Shown here: positions 40,270 through 49,976 of the stretch, piece by piece
How the letters are laid out: each line of letters starts with the position of its first letter
How positions within the stretch are numbered: the stretch's first letter is position 1
Source: Paenibacillus oryzisoli
GTDB taxonomy: Bacteria > Bacillota > Bacilli > Paenibacillales > NBRC-103111
Reading direction: 5' to 3'
DNA: 64,000 bases
NCBI RefSeq assembly: GCF_001653565.1
Contig: NZ_LYPB01000090.1
Location: forward strand, 158,078 to 222,077
Notes under the pieces: model-generated
What the model was told of the DNA's origin: nothing
The model's database searches: none
Seen by the model: only the letters and a program-made list of their open reading frames with translations
Translations under genes and position numbers: made by a program

Positions 40270-41136
40270 ATGTTAGTCTCCAGAGGAGAAAAATGGTTCT
40301 CGGCTTTGAACCATACGGTTTTAGTTGTATTCTCGTTGCTCGCATTAGCGCCATTCCTTCATATTGTGGCCCAATCGTTCAGCAATCAGCAAGCAGTCAT
40401 TTCAGGGATCGTGGGTTTCTGGCCGATAGGTTGGAATATCGATGCTTATAAAAATGTACTAAAAGATACGGCCTTTATCAATGCGTTCAGTGTAAGCGTG
40501 AATCGCACAGTAATTGGTACATTGCTCAGTGTGGGCCTGACAAGCCTGCTTGCGTATCCTTTATCGAAATCCTATATTCTAGGTCGACAATGGATTCAAT
40601 TCATGATTGTGTTCACGATGCTGTTCTCTGGTGGACTCATACCGACTTATTTGGTTGTGAAAGAAGCTGGATTAATCGATACCTTCTGGGCTTTGATCAT
40701 TCCTGGGGCGATCAGCGCCTTTAATGTGATTATTATGCGCAGCTTCTTTCAAAGCGTACCCATTGAATTGGAGGAATCCGCTCGGATGGACGGGTGCAGC
40801 AATATCGGGATCTTGTTCCGAATCGTGCTTCCCTTGTCGATGCCGGTCATCGCAACCATAGCTCTGTTCCACGGTGTGGCACATTGGAATTCATTTTTTG
40901 ATGCAGTGCTGTATTTGAATAAACGTGATCTGCATCCGTTGCAAATGTATTTGAGAGATTTGATTCTGTCCAATGAAACAAATCTGGAGACAAGGGCGAT
41001 GGAGAAGAATTCGGCAGCCATCGAATCCTTGAAGGCAGCAGCCTTAATTGTAAGTACGTTACCCATTGTCATGGTATACCCTTTCCTTCAGCGTTATTTC
41101 GTTAAAGGTGTTTTAATAGGTTCAGTAAAAGGATAA
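40270..41136 (+). CDS. ABC importer 2 permease, YtcP-like
   Basis: 288 residues with about six membrane segments. Strong SD (AAAGGAGGTG) before ATG 40270. EAA loop EESARMDGCSNIGILF; C-terminus RYFVKGVLIGSVKG. Partner of the permease at 39272; the gene order is permease, permease, binding protein, unlike importer 1. Confidence 0.9.
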   Translation: MLVSRGEKWFSALNHTVLVVFSLLALAPFLHIVAQSFSNQQAVISGIVGFWPIGWNIDAYKNVLKDTAFINAFSVSVNRTVIGTLLSVGLTSLLAYPLSKSYILGRQWIQFMIVFTMLFSGGLIPTYLVVKEAGLIDTFWALIIPGAISAFNVIIMRSFFQSVPIELEESARMDGCSNIGILFRIVLPLSMPVIATIALFHGVAHWNSFFDAVLYLNKRDLHPLQMYLRDLILSNETNLETRAMEKNSAAIESLKAAALIVSTLPIVMVYPFLQRYFVKGVLIGSVKG

Positions 41137-41190
41137 TGGCATAGGTTGAAAAATGGTTTGCATGATATACCCATAGAGGAGGCTAGAGAT

Positions 41191-42762
41191 ATGAATAACA
41201 AACTAATAAAAAGTGTATCCGTAACCGTAGCGTCATTGCTGCTGGTTGGATTGGCAGCAGGTTGTGCGAAAGAGGACAAACAGGCTAGTACGGCGACAGC
41301 TAGCGGTAGTACTACACAGGTTAAAGAGCCTGTCAATCTAAATTTCGTCATCAATAACAGCGGACGTAAATATATGGAAGGAACGGATGCCAATAACAAC
41401 GATTACATCAAATATATTCGTGAGAAAAGCGGGTTTAATCTGAGGCTTAATGAGCTGGCTGCAGACGGGTATCAAGATAAATTGAATGTGCTGCTGGCAT
41501 CCGGAGAGCAGTACGATTTAATCCATTCCCGCGATGTTAGCTGGGTAACGAATCTAGCCAAACAAAAAGCGATATTGCCATTAAATGATTTGATCGATAA
41601 ATTTGCCCCAGATATTAAGAAAAGCATGCCTCCGGAAATATGGGATCGTGTAACGTTCGACGGAAAAATTTATGCACTTCCCGGAATTTCGACCAAGCTT
41701 GGAGACGAAATTATGTATGTCCGAAAGGACTGGTTGGATAAACTTGGCTTGCAGCCGCCAAAAACATTGGATGAATACACGAAAGTGATGAAAGCTTTTG
41801 CCGAACAAGATCCGGACGGAAACGGCAAGGCTGATACAATTGGTATGCTGATTGGTGAAAAGCTGGCTCGTTCGGGTCCTTATTTCGGGGCGTTTGGTGT
41901 GCCGATTGCAACGAATGAAGCAATTAAAGTCAATAACTGGGTTGAACGCAACGGCGAACTTGTCAACGCTGTGGTGCTTCCAGAAACGAAGCAAGCCTTG
42001 AAATACATGGCAGAATTGTATAAGCAAAAGACGCTGGATCAAGAATGGGCATTAAACAAGTCGAAAAATATCGGTGAGAAAATTGTATCGGGCAAGGTCG
42101 GTATTTACTCGGCAACCTGGTTTGATACCAAGGAGCCTACCGTCATTTTGGGCAGCAAAAAGAATGATCCAAAGGCAGAATGGATTTCTTTGCCTTACCC
42201 GGTCGGTTCGGAAGGGAAATCCGGTGTGGGCTCCAAGAATCCAGTTGTATCGTATATGGTTATTCCGGCGAAGAGCACGAATGCTGAGAGCACAATAAAA
42301 TTGTTGAATTTTATCGCAAAGCAAGAAAATTGGGAGGCGATTAAGCTCGGTTTGCCTGAGCATAACATTTGGAATCGCAAGGACGGCAAGCTATCTATCG
42401 ATATAGCAGCTCATGAGAAGCATATTTATCGCAATGTTCTGGTGGATTTGGGCAGTATTTGGGATGCTGATCTGGAAGGTGCGCGTCTGGACGCAACCGG
42501 CCTTGAATTCAAGATGAACGAGAATATCAATATCATCAATAAAAATGTGATCGCCAATAAATACACAGGCTCGCCGACACCAGCTCTTGCCAAGTATGGG
42601 GTCAAGCTGAACCAACAGTTGGAAGAAACCTTTACCAAAATCATCATGGGCACATTACCTCTAGATGACTTTGATAAGTTTACCTCGCAATTTCTGAAGG
42701 ATGGCGGAGAAGAGCTTACCAAAGAAGTGAACGAGTGGTACAAGGTAAATAAGAAGAAGTAA
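41191..42762 (+). CDS. Lipoprotein solute-binding protein of ABC importer 2
   Basis: About 523 residues from ATG 41191 (SD GAGGAGG). Signal peptide with lipobox VGLAAGC, then linker and a large LplA-type family 1 fold (IREKSGFNLRLNELAADG, ASGEQYDLIHSRD, PDGNGKADTIGML). Captures oligosaccharide outside the cell. It is followed by a strong hairpin before the sensor-kinase gene. The PL8 lyase downstream in the same locus is the likely source of its ligand. Confidence 0.9.
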   Translation: MNNKLIKSVSVTVASLLLVGLAAGCAKEDKQASTATASGSTTQVKEPVNLNFVINNSGRKYMEGTDANNNDYIKYIREKSGFNLRLNELAADGYQDKLNVLLASGEQYDLIHSRDVSWVTNLAKQKAILPLNDLIDKFAPDIKKSMPPEIWDRVTFDGKIYALPGISTKLGDEIMYVRKDWLDKLGLQPPKTLDEYTKVMKAFAEQDPDGNGKADTIGMLIGEKLARSGPYFGAFGVPIATNEAIKVNNWVERNGELVNAVVLPETKQALKYMAELYKQKTLDQEWALNKSKNIGEKIVSGKVGIYSATWFDTKEPTVILGSKKNDPKAEWISLPYPVGSEGKSGVGSKNPVVSYMVIPAKSTNAESTIKLLNFIAKQENWEAIKLGLPEHNIWNRKDGKLSIDIAAHEKHIYRNVLVDLGSIWDADLEGARLDATGLEFKMNENINIINKNVIANKYTGSPTPALAKYGVKLNQQLEETFTKIIMGTLPLDDFDKFTSQFLKDGGEELTKEVNEWYKVNKKK

Positions 42763-42767
42763 GGTTC

Positions 42768-42808
42768 AGGAATAGGGTGCAGTGCAATGCGCACCCTATT
42801 CCTCTTTT
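42768..42808 (+). terminator. Rho-independent terminator or attenuator
   Basis: AGGAATAGGGTGC (42768-42780) pairs fully with GCACCCTATTCCT (42790-42802) and is followed by CTTTT. It separates the importer genes from the two-component genes. Confidence 0.8.
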
Positions 42809-42872
42809 GGCATAAGTTTGTTAGCCTTAAAGGCATATGGTAAGGTTTGTACAGGATGAGGCGGTGCAGTGT

Positions 42873-44702
42873 ATGGCATGGAAGAACAAGAGATTTAAAC
42901 AATCGGTACAAGTACGGCTAACGGTTTATTTTTTAATTATATTGTTGCCCTTGGTTACCGTTAGCTTGCTCTCGAATATGCAATCTAAGCGAAATTTGGA
43001 GGAGCAGTTTGCCGAGCGAACAATCAACGGGATGGAGTCGTCCTTGGAATATATTGATCTGATCATGCAGGGATTTTATGATATGTCCACATTGATCGCA
43101 ACAGATCCATATTTGATTCGAACATTCGAGGATAGTGCTGTTGTACCTACAGCAGCAGACATTCTGCAATTTCAGAAGGCTTCCTCTCAAATTTCAGGCA
43201 TTACCTCTGTTAATAAAGCAGTTAAGCAAGCAGCCGTACTTCATCAATCGTCCGGATTTCTGATCAGCAATAGAGCTTATCGTAAGAACGACAACATTCA
43301 GCAGATCCCGCTACTTCAGCGAACAGTAGAATCCAATGGCAACCTCGTTATCGTCCGGCCTGGTGAAGAACTGAAGGATATCCATGCTATTTTGGGAGAC
43401 GATGTAGATCAGAAAAGCATCCACCTGCTGCGATTGATGAATTTCAGTGATCCTCAGGGCAAACAGAACATTGTGATCGTGTCCGTTAGCAGCGATTATC
43501 TGGAAAAGCTAATTGAGCATTTGCTTCCCAAAGGCAATGCCGAGGTACATCTCTATGATAGCCAGAAACGGTATATTGCAGGAACAGGTTCTAGTCCTTT
43601 AGAGGCCGTTGATCTCGATGAGGATAATCCGAACATGTGGATAGAACGGCAGGAGTTGAATGGGGAACGTCAACTGCTTGTAAAAACAACATCTGCCAGC
43701 TCCCATTGGTCTTTGGTGATGATCCAGCCGGAAGCCGAAATTTTTGCTTTGACCCGGCAGGTACAGCGGAATACGCTATTGACCATTTTCATCAGCGCGA
43801 TTGTAGCGGTATGTATTTCCTGGTTCGTCTATAGCGGTATTTCTTCACCTCTTACCAAGCTTATCCTTGGAATGAAGCAATTTCGTCAAGGACAGCTCGA
43901 TACGGTCATTGAGCATAAGCGCAAGGATGAATTCGGTTTTTTGATGGATTCGTTTAATTTACTAACGACGGATCAGAGACATCTGATTCAAGGCATTTAT
44001 GAGCAGCAGCTTCGTGCCAGCCAAGCGGAGCTGCGTCTTATGCAAGCACAGATTAACCCGCATTTTTTATATAATACATTGGATTCGATCTATTCATCAG
44101 CAATTATTAGCGGCGTCGACGATATAGGCGAAATGGTATACAATCTTTCCAAGTTTATGCGCATTAGTCTGGGCAAAGGGAAAATGGATTTGTTCACTAT
44201 CGAAGAAACCTTCGAGCACATGCTTTATTATGTGAAGGTCCAGCAACTCCGGTTTAACAACAATCTTCGCGTACATGTCTTTATGCATCCTGAATGCTCA
44301 CAGTTGAAGCTGGTCAAGCTGCTGCTGCAGCCTATCGTAGAGAATGCCATCATTCATGGCGTAGAAAGCAAGTCAGGGAAATGGGATATCCATGTGAACT
44401 GTACCCTTACAGAAGAGGGGGACGTATTGCTGGAGGTAAAGGATAACGGGGTAGGAATATCTCCTGATCGGCTGCTGTATATCCAAGAGCAGCTACATCA
44501 GATATCGTTTCAAAATATGCCGTTGATTGTTAACGAGGGGCTGAGCTTTGCTGACCTATTCGGCTTGCGAAATGTAAAGGCTCGGTTGAAGCTTACGTAT
44601 GGGGAAGAGGCAGATTTATGGATAGAAAGCCTCTGGGGCCAAGGAACGTCGGTATTCATTCGGATACCGAAACGATTAATGGATAAGGGGATCAAGGAAT
44701 GA
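42873..44702 (+). CDS. YesM-type sensor histidine kinase
   Basis: About 609 residues from ATG 42873 (an upstream ATG at 42837 adds 12 residues and lacks a good SD). Membrane segment 1 is near the N-terminus (VYFLIILLPLVTVSLL), then an extracellular Cache-like sensor, membrane segment 2 (TLLTIFISAIVAVCISWFVY), HAMP, and a His_kinase domain with the phospho-acceptor His in AQINPHFLYNTLDSI. ATPase boxes are LLQPIVENAIIHG (N) and VKDNGVGIS (G1). It pairs with the overlapping response regulator and probably senses extracellular sugar for importer 2 and the PL8 lyase. Confidence 0.9.
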   Translation: MAWKNKRFKQSVQVRLTVYFLIILLPLVTVSLLSNMQSKRNLEEQFAERTINGMESSLEYIDLIMQGFYDMSTLIATDPYLIRTFEDSAVVPTAADILQFQKASSQISGITSVNKAVKQAAVLHQSSGFLISNRAYRKNDNIQQIPLLQRTVESNGNLVIVRPGEELKDIHAILGDDVDQKSIHLLRLMNFSDPQGKQNIVIVSVSSDYLEKLIEHLLPKGNAEVHLYDSQKRYIAGTGSSPLEAVDLDEDNPNMWIERQELNGERQLLVKTTSASSHWSLVMIQPEAEIFALTRQVQRNTLLTIFISAIVAVCISWFVYSGISSPLTKLILGMKQFRQGQLDTVIEHKRKDEFGFLMDSFNLLTTDQRHLIQGIYEQQLRASQAELRLMQAQINPHFLYNTLDSIYSSAIISGVDDIGEMVYNLSKFMRISLGKGKMDLFTIEETFEHMLYYVKVQQLRFNNNLRVHVFMHPECSQLKLVKLLLQPIVENAIIHGVESKSGKWDIHVNCTLTEEGDVLLEVKDNGVGISPDRLLYIQEQLHQISFQNMPLIVNEGLSFADLFGLRNVKARLKLTYGEEADLWIESLWGQGTSVFIRIPKRLMDKGIKE

Positions 44703-46297
44703 ATCTGTTATTGGTAGAGGACGAGATAGGATTACATACAAGGATCACAGAATTTATTCCTTGGGAACAGCATGGCATTGAAATTGTTGGAATGGCTCAG
44801 AACGGTATTGAAGCTCTTCACATCGTAGGAATGAAGAAGGTCGATATTATGATTATCGATATTCAGATGCCAGACATGGACGGACTTACGCTTGCGGAGG
44901 AAATAAATAAGAAACACCAACATGTCCGGATGATCATATTGAGCGGTTACGATCAATTCGAGTATGCACAAAAAGCAGTCCAACTCGGCATCATGGATTA
45001 TCTCTTGAAGCCGGCTCGTAACGAGGAGATTCTAGAGGCTGTGCTGCAGACCAAGAAAAAAATACAGATGGAGCAACAGGAGCGCTTTAATAGTAATTCA
45101 ATAAAGGAAAAGTGGGGCTACCATCTCCCGGCGCTCCGAAACATCTTTTGGAATAACTGGGTGGCAGGACAATATGCAGAATGGGAAATTATTCATAAGA
45201 GCAGGGAGCTGCAGATCGAACTGCAGGAAGACGGATTATATATGGTTGCTATCCTAGCTATGGATCCGTTAAGTGATGAAGAATTGCGATTCAGCAGAAA
45301 CGACGAGTCACTGCTCCAATTCTCCATCCAGTGTATAACGAAGGAAGTACTAGAGCAGGATGCGTGTTATGTGTTCCAGGTTTCCGCTGGAAACACAGCG
45401 GTCATCTTTCGTCGCACCGATTCGGAAAACGAGGATGGCTTTTGCCATCGGGTGAACTACTCCATCACCAGGCTGCTGTCGATTGTCAAGGAATGCCTGA
45501 AGGTTACGGCGAGCGCTGGCATCGGCCAAACAGCCATCCGATTAACGGATGTACCAAGGTCGTACATGCAGGCAAACGCAGCGCTCCAGGAAAGAGTGGT
45601 CTATGGCCATTATGTAGCTATTCATTCTCGTGAAGAGAAAGAATCCATAACCGAAACGGAGCTCCCTGCTAATGCCATGAAGAAGCTTATGGTCGCTTTG
45701 GATATGTGCAGCAAAAGTCATGTGATTGAAGCGGTAGAGGAACTGCTTGCCAATGTGATCCAGCCGGAGCGGTCGATCGAGGAGATCCAGCTCCAAGTAC
45801 TTCTCCTGAGCAGTATGCTGGTACAGTGGATGCATGGTAAGGGACTTCTATCCAAGGAAGTGCTAGGGGACGATCTTCACTTTTTTCAAAACAATCAAGA
45901 GTTGATATCTCGCCACCAAATTAAAGAATGGCTGGTTCGTTCCTTATTTGCAGTTCTGGCTTATCTGGAGAATCAACGCAAGAAGGGAGTGAATAAGCTC
46001 ACCTCATCTGTACTAGAGATGATTGACGAGAATTTGCATGATAATTTGAGCTTAAACACGATTGCCGAGAAGCTTTTCGTCAACTGCTCTTACCTCAGCA
46101 GGCTGTTTAAAATGGAAACGGGACAACCCTTCAGCCAATATGTGATTCATAAGAAAATGGAGAAGGCCAAGGAATTGCTCTTACAAGGGGATAAGGTTCA
46201 GGATGTGGCTAGCCAGGTCGGTTATATAAATGTCAGCTACTTTTCCCGTACCTTCGCCAAGATCTGGGGTGTCCTGCCAAGTGAAGTGAGAGGATAG
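44699..46297 (+). CDS. YesN-type response regulator, AraC DNA-binding
   Basis: 532 residues; its ATG overlaps the kinase stop (ATGA). N-terminal receiver (about 1-120) with the acidic pair LLVEDE, phospho-acceptor Asp in IIDIQMPDMDG and the Lys in LLKPARNEE. A long middle linker follows, then the C-terminal AraC HTH domain (about 430-532; CSYLSRLFKMETGQPF and DVASQVGYINVSYFSRTFAK). It likely activates importer 2 and the adjoining PL8 gene when phosphorylated by the kinase. Confidence 0.9.
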   Translation: MNLLLVEDEIGLHTRITEFIPWEQHGIEIVGMAQNGIEALHIVGMKKVDIMIIDIQMPDMDGLTLAEEINKKHQHVRMIILSGYDQFEYAQKAVQLGIMDYLLKPARNEEILEAVLQTKKKIQMEQQERFNSNSIKEKWGYHLPALRNIFWNNWVAGQYAEWEIIHKSRELQIELQEDGLYMVAILAMDPLSDEELRFSRNDESLLQFSIQCITKEVLEQDACYVFQVSAGNTAVIFRRTDSENEDGFCHRVNYSITRLLSIVKECLKVTASAGIGQTAIRLTDVPRSYMQANAALQERVVYGHYVAIHSREEKESITETELPANAMKKLMVALDMCSKSHVIEAVEELLANVIQPERSIEEIQLQVLLLSSMLVQWMHGKGLLSKEVLGDDLHFFQNNQELISRHQIKEWLVRSLFAVLAYLENQRKKGVNKLTSSVLEMIDENLHDNLSLNTIAEKLFVNCSYLSRLFKMETGQPFSQYVIHKKMEKAKELLLQGDKVQDVASQVGYINVSYFSRTFAKIWGVLPSEVRG

Positions 46298-46390
46298 GTT
46301 ATCGGGACGTTCAAATAGTCATTTTAGGAATAGAAGTAGTAATCGTTGTATTCTATTCAATTTCAATGGAGTTTCTTATACTGAAGGAGG

Positions 46391-46404
46391 TGGAAGCGTT
46401 TACA
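46391..46404. promoter_or_regulatory. Probable cre site (CcpA) before the PL8 lyase gene
   Basis: TGGAAGCGTTTACA matches the cre pattern TGWNANCGNTNWCA at 13 of 14 positions. It lies 22 bases before the start codon, so CcpA bound here could block transcription when preferred sugars are present. Confidence 0.6.
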
Positions 46405-46425
46405 ATAAAAACGAAGAGGTGGGAC

Positions 46426-49400
46426 ATGAGGAAAATAGTTTGTTTAGGTTTGGTCATTGCAGGAATGCTGGTCGGTGGCAATTCCATTTTTGCGGATGAA
46501 TATGATACGCTCCGCGATAAATGGAAGAATATATGGACCGGTGGAACAGGCATATCAACAACCGACCCCGATATTGCTGCTAAGATTGATTCGATGGAAG
46601 ACATTGTGACGAATGGCTGCGGAGCACCACCATGCTCCGCAGGAACCGGCTACTGGGATACAATGGACCTGTCTGCCGGCAGAACGACGTTATGGCCGGA
46701 CTTGAGCGATACTTCGGTTTCAGCCAATGTGACCTCGGCCTATGATCGATTAAAAGCGATGGCGCTAGCCTATACGGTTACCGGCTCAAGTTTAAACGGA
46801 AATTCACAGCTTCGGAATACGATTATCAATGGACTCGATTGGATGCATGCCAATCGTTATAATCCGAGCACTACGACATATGACAATTGGTGGGATTGGG
46901 AGATAGGGGCGCCCCTTCGTTTGAACGATACGGTGGTTCTCCTCTATAATGACCTGACATCCACACAAAGAACTAACTATATGAATGCAGTCAATCAATT
47001 TGCTCCAAGCCCTAGTAGGACAGGCGCCAATCGCGTATGGTCCGCGACGGTTGTTGGGGTCAGGGGGATCCTTGTTAAAGACAGCACAAAGATCGGGTTG
47101 GGCAGAGACGGCGTCAGCGCAGAGTTGGATTATGTAACCTCAAGTGACGGCTTTTATAAAGACGGCTCTTTCATCCAGCATGGCAAATACTCGTACACGG
47201 GTGGTTACGGGAAAAACATGTTTAAAGATACCGCCAACATGATGTATTTACTAGCCGGGTCTTCCTGGGAGGTAACGGATTCAGACAAAGTCAATATTTA
47301 TAAATGGGCTTATGATGCCTTCGAGCCCTTGATTTACAAAGGGGCCATGATGGATATGGTCCGCGGACGCAATATTTCGCGGAATTATGCAGAGGATCAT
47401 ACCGCTGGACATGACGCGATGATTGCATTTATTCGTCTCTCGCAGTTCGCTCCAGCGAGTGATGCGCTTGCTTTTAAAAAGATGGTTAAATATTGGATTG
47501 GAGCCGATACGTACCGCAGCTTTTATTTGGATGTACCCCTAGAGACCGTGGCGCTTGCCAAAGGAATCATGAACGATTCCAGTATTTCTTCACGGGGAGA
47601 ATTGCTCCGGCATAAGCAGTATCCTTCCATGGATCGCACGGTTCATTTGAGACCCGGATTCGGGTTTGGGATCAGCATGTACTCCAATCGGGTTTACAAC
47701 TTCGAATTGGGTAATGATGAGAACAAAAAAGGCTGGCATACAGGCGATGGCATGACCTATTTGTATAACAACGATTTGAGTCAGTATAGCGAAGGCTATT
47801 GGCCGACCGTAGATTCTTTCCGTTTGCCGGGAACAACGGTGAATGCGAATTCTGGCGCAAGCAGCGGTAAATTAAGCACGATGAGCTGGGTTGGCGGTGC
47901 TGAGCATCAGAATCTCTACGGAGCAACGGGCATGGAGTTTAACGCACATAACAAGACGCTTACCGCTAAGAAATCGTGGTTTATGTTCGATGATGAAATT
48001 GTCGCTCTTGGTGCGGGCATAACATCAACCGATGGTTTGGTCGTCGAGTCGATTGTTGAAAACCGCAAGCTGAACAGCTCCGGCAACAATGCGCTTACCG
48101 TTAATGGAGCAGCTAAAAGCACGGCGCTTACTTGGTCAGAAACGATGACCGGCATCAATACGATTCATCTGGCTGGCAATGTGACAGGCTCGGATATTGG
48201 TTACTACTTCCCGACAGCTCCTTCTTTGAAAGGGAAGAGAGAGGCACGAACCGGTACCTGGTACAGTATTAATGCCCGTCCCGTAACACCAACAGAATCG
48301 ATTACGAATAATTATTTGAACTTCTGGTTCGATCACGGCACAAACCCGACGAATGGCAGCTATTCGTATGTTATTCTGCCTGGCAAGTCCAATAGCCAGT
48401 TGGAAACCTATGCCGGTAACCCGAATGTGACGATACTGGAAAATTCAGGAGACGTTCAAGCCGTGAAAGAGACAGGTCTTAATCTAGTGGCAGCGAATTT
48501 CTGGAGGGATGCTTCCAAGACGGTGAATGTGAGCGGATCTGCTTACCTAACAAGTAATAAGAAGGCATCGGTGCTGGTCAGTGAGACGAATGATGAGGTT
48601 GAGATATCCGTATCCGATCCGACTTTCAGCAACACGGGTACGATACAAATTGAAGTGCATAAGCCTTTAGGGAGTACAATCTCAGTGGATTCAGGGGTCA
48701 GCGTTATTCAAAGCTCGCCAACCTTAATTCTAAGTGTAAATGTGAATGGAGCCAGGGGAAAAACATTCCATGCCGTTATTAGTAAAACAGGTACTGGCGG
48801 TGGCACGGGCAGCGTATGGAATATGATAAATGATAATATGAGTAGTTACTCAAGCGGTTGGAGTACCACAGGTACCACTGGCTCGGTGACGCAAAATTCA
48901 GGAACCGTCACCATAACGGATACGGGTACATCAGCGTCCGGCAGTTACTATTATTTGTCGAAGGACAGCTTTACACCTCCAGCAGGGGCCTTCACCTTTG
49001 AAACGAGGTTAAAAACGAATGCTGCAAGTACCGTGAATGAAATTGCAGTTCGCAGCGGAAACTATCAAATTCCGATTTACATCACACACGGCACCTCGGG
49101 AACCGTAAAGGATCGCGCCATCTCTCCGACGAAAAGCTACACGCTGAACACAACCGTATATCACTCCTATCGGGTGGTGGTACATGCCAATTACACATAT
49201 GACCTCTATGTCGATGATGTCTTGGTTTGGTCTGGCGCTGCTAGCGACACGGTAGGTACGGCAAATCTAAGAATCGGCGGCAACAATGTGAATACGGCGA
49301 ATCTTACCGTAGATACCTTCAGGATGGGGACAGGTGAGATAACACCAGCCTCACAGTGGGATGTGGTCAACGAATCAATGAGTAATACGACAGGTTGGAC

Positions 49401-49887
49401 TACCAGCGGTACGACTGGCTCAATTACCCAAAACACGGGCACGGTTACAATTATTGATACAGGAACAGGCTCCACCGGCAGCTACTTTTACTTGACCAAA
49501 TCAGGCTTTACGCCCCCAGTCGGAGCATTTACGCTTGAATTTATCGCTAAATCGAAGGCTGCCAATACGATCAATGATGTCATCGTGCGCAGCGCAAATT
49601 ACTTAATTCCCATTTATATTACGCATGGTACTTCGGGCACTGTCACAAACGACCGCACGAGCCCGACGAAGACGTACACATTGGATACAACCGTGTTTCA
49701 TACTTACCGTGTCATTATTCATTCTAACTACACCTACGATCTTTATGTAGACGGAACATTGGCTTGGAGCGGCGCAGCGAGTGGAGCAACAGGAACCAAC
49801 GCGCTAATGTTCGGCGGAAGCAACACACCCATCGCCAATATGGAGGTTGATGAAGTTCGCATCGGTAATGGAGAACTGACTTACTAA
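46426..49887 (+). CDS. Secreted PL8-family lyase (hyaluronate lyase type)
   Basis: About 1153 residues from ATG 46426 (SD GAGGTGGG); signal peptide cleaved after about residue 23 (SIFA-DE). The PL8 alpha-toroid contains NWWDWEIG and catalytic residues N202, H252, Y261, R315 and R319 (in NRVW, FIQHGKYSYTGGY and RGRNISR). Their mutual spacing is the same as N349, H399, Y408, R462 and R466 of pneumococcal hyaluronate lyase. Beta domains follow. The C-terminus has two copies of a roughly 180-residue jelly-roll-like module (from about 48822 and 49365; SGWSTTGTTGS and TGWTTSGTTGS). Likely cleaves hyaluronate, chondroitin or xanthan outside the cell, making unsaturated oligosaccharides. Confidence 0.88.
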   Translation: MRKIVCLGLVIAGMLVGGNSIFADEYDTLRDKWKNIWTGGTGISTTDPDIAAKIDSMEDIVTNGCGAPPCSAGTGYWDTMDLSAGRTTLWPDLSDTSVSANVTSAYDRLKAMALAYTVTGSSLNGNSQLRNTIINGLDWMHANRYNPSTTTYDNWWDWEIGAPLRLNDTVVLLYNDLTSTQRTNYMNAVNQFAPSPSRTGANRVWSATVVGVRGILVKDSTKIGLGRDGVSAELDYVTSSDGFYKDGSFIQHGKYSYTGGYGKNMFKDTANMMYLLAGSSWEVTDSDKVNIYKWAYDAFEPLIYKGAMMDMVRGRNISRNYAEDHTAGHDAMIAFIRLSQFAPASDALAFKKMVKYWIGADTYRSFYLDVPLETVALAKGIMNDSSISSRGELLRHKQYPSMDRTVHLRPGFGFGISMYSNRVYNFELGNDENKKGWHTGDGMTYLYNNDLSQYSEGYWPTVDSFRLPGTTVNANSGASSGKLSTMSWVGGAEHQNLYGATGMEFNAHNKTLTAKKSWFMFDDEIVALGAGITSTDGLVVESIVENRKLNSSGNNALTVNGAAKSTALTWSETMTGINTIHLAGNVTGSDIGYYFPTAPSLKGKREARTGTWYSINARPVTPTESITNNYLNFWFDHGTNPTNGSYSYVILPGKSNSQLETYAGNPNVTILENSGDVQAVKETGLNLVAANFWRDASKTVNVSGSAYLTSNKKASVLVSETNDEVEISVSDPTFSNTGTIQIEVHKPLGSTISVDSGVSVIQSSPTLILSVNVNGARGKTFHAVISKTGTGGGTGSVWNMINDNMSSYSSGWSTTGTTGSVTQNSGTVTITDTGTSASGSYYYLSKDSFTPPAGAFTFETRLKTNAASTVNEIAVRSGNYQIPIYITHGTSGTVKDRAISPTKSYTLNTTVYHSYRVVVHANYTYDLYVDDVLVWSGAASDTVGTANLRIGGNNVNTANLTVDTFRMGTGEITPASQWDVVNESMSNTTGWTTSGTTGSITQNTGTVTIIDTGTGSTGSYFYLTKSGFTPPVGAFTLEFIAKSKAANTINDVIVRSANYLIPIYITHGTSGTVTNDRTSPTKTYTLDTTVFHTYRVIIHSNYTYDLYVDGTLAWSGAASGATGTNALMFGGSNTPIANMEVDEVRIGNGELTY

Positions 49888-49895
49888 TCAATTGG

Positions 49896-49942
49896 CAAGT
49901 ATCCCTAGACTTATGGAAATAAGACCTAGGGATATTTGCTTT
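49896..49942. terminator. Bidirectional terminator between convergent genes
   Basis: TATCCCTAG (49900-49908) pairs with CTAGGGATA (49926-49934), and the stem can extend (AAGT and ACTT type pairs) with TTTGC on one side and CAATTGG on the other. It serves the PL8 gene and the convergent AraC gene. Confidence 0.6.
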
Positions 49943-49976
49943 CGAGTTCAACTCTTGTTGAAAATCCAGCTTGCAC

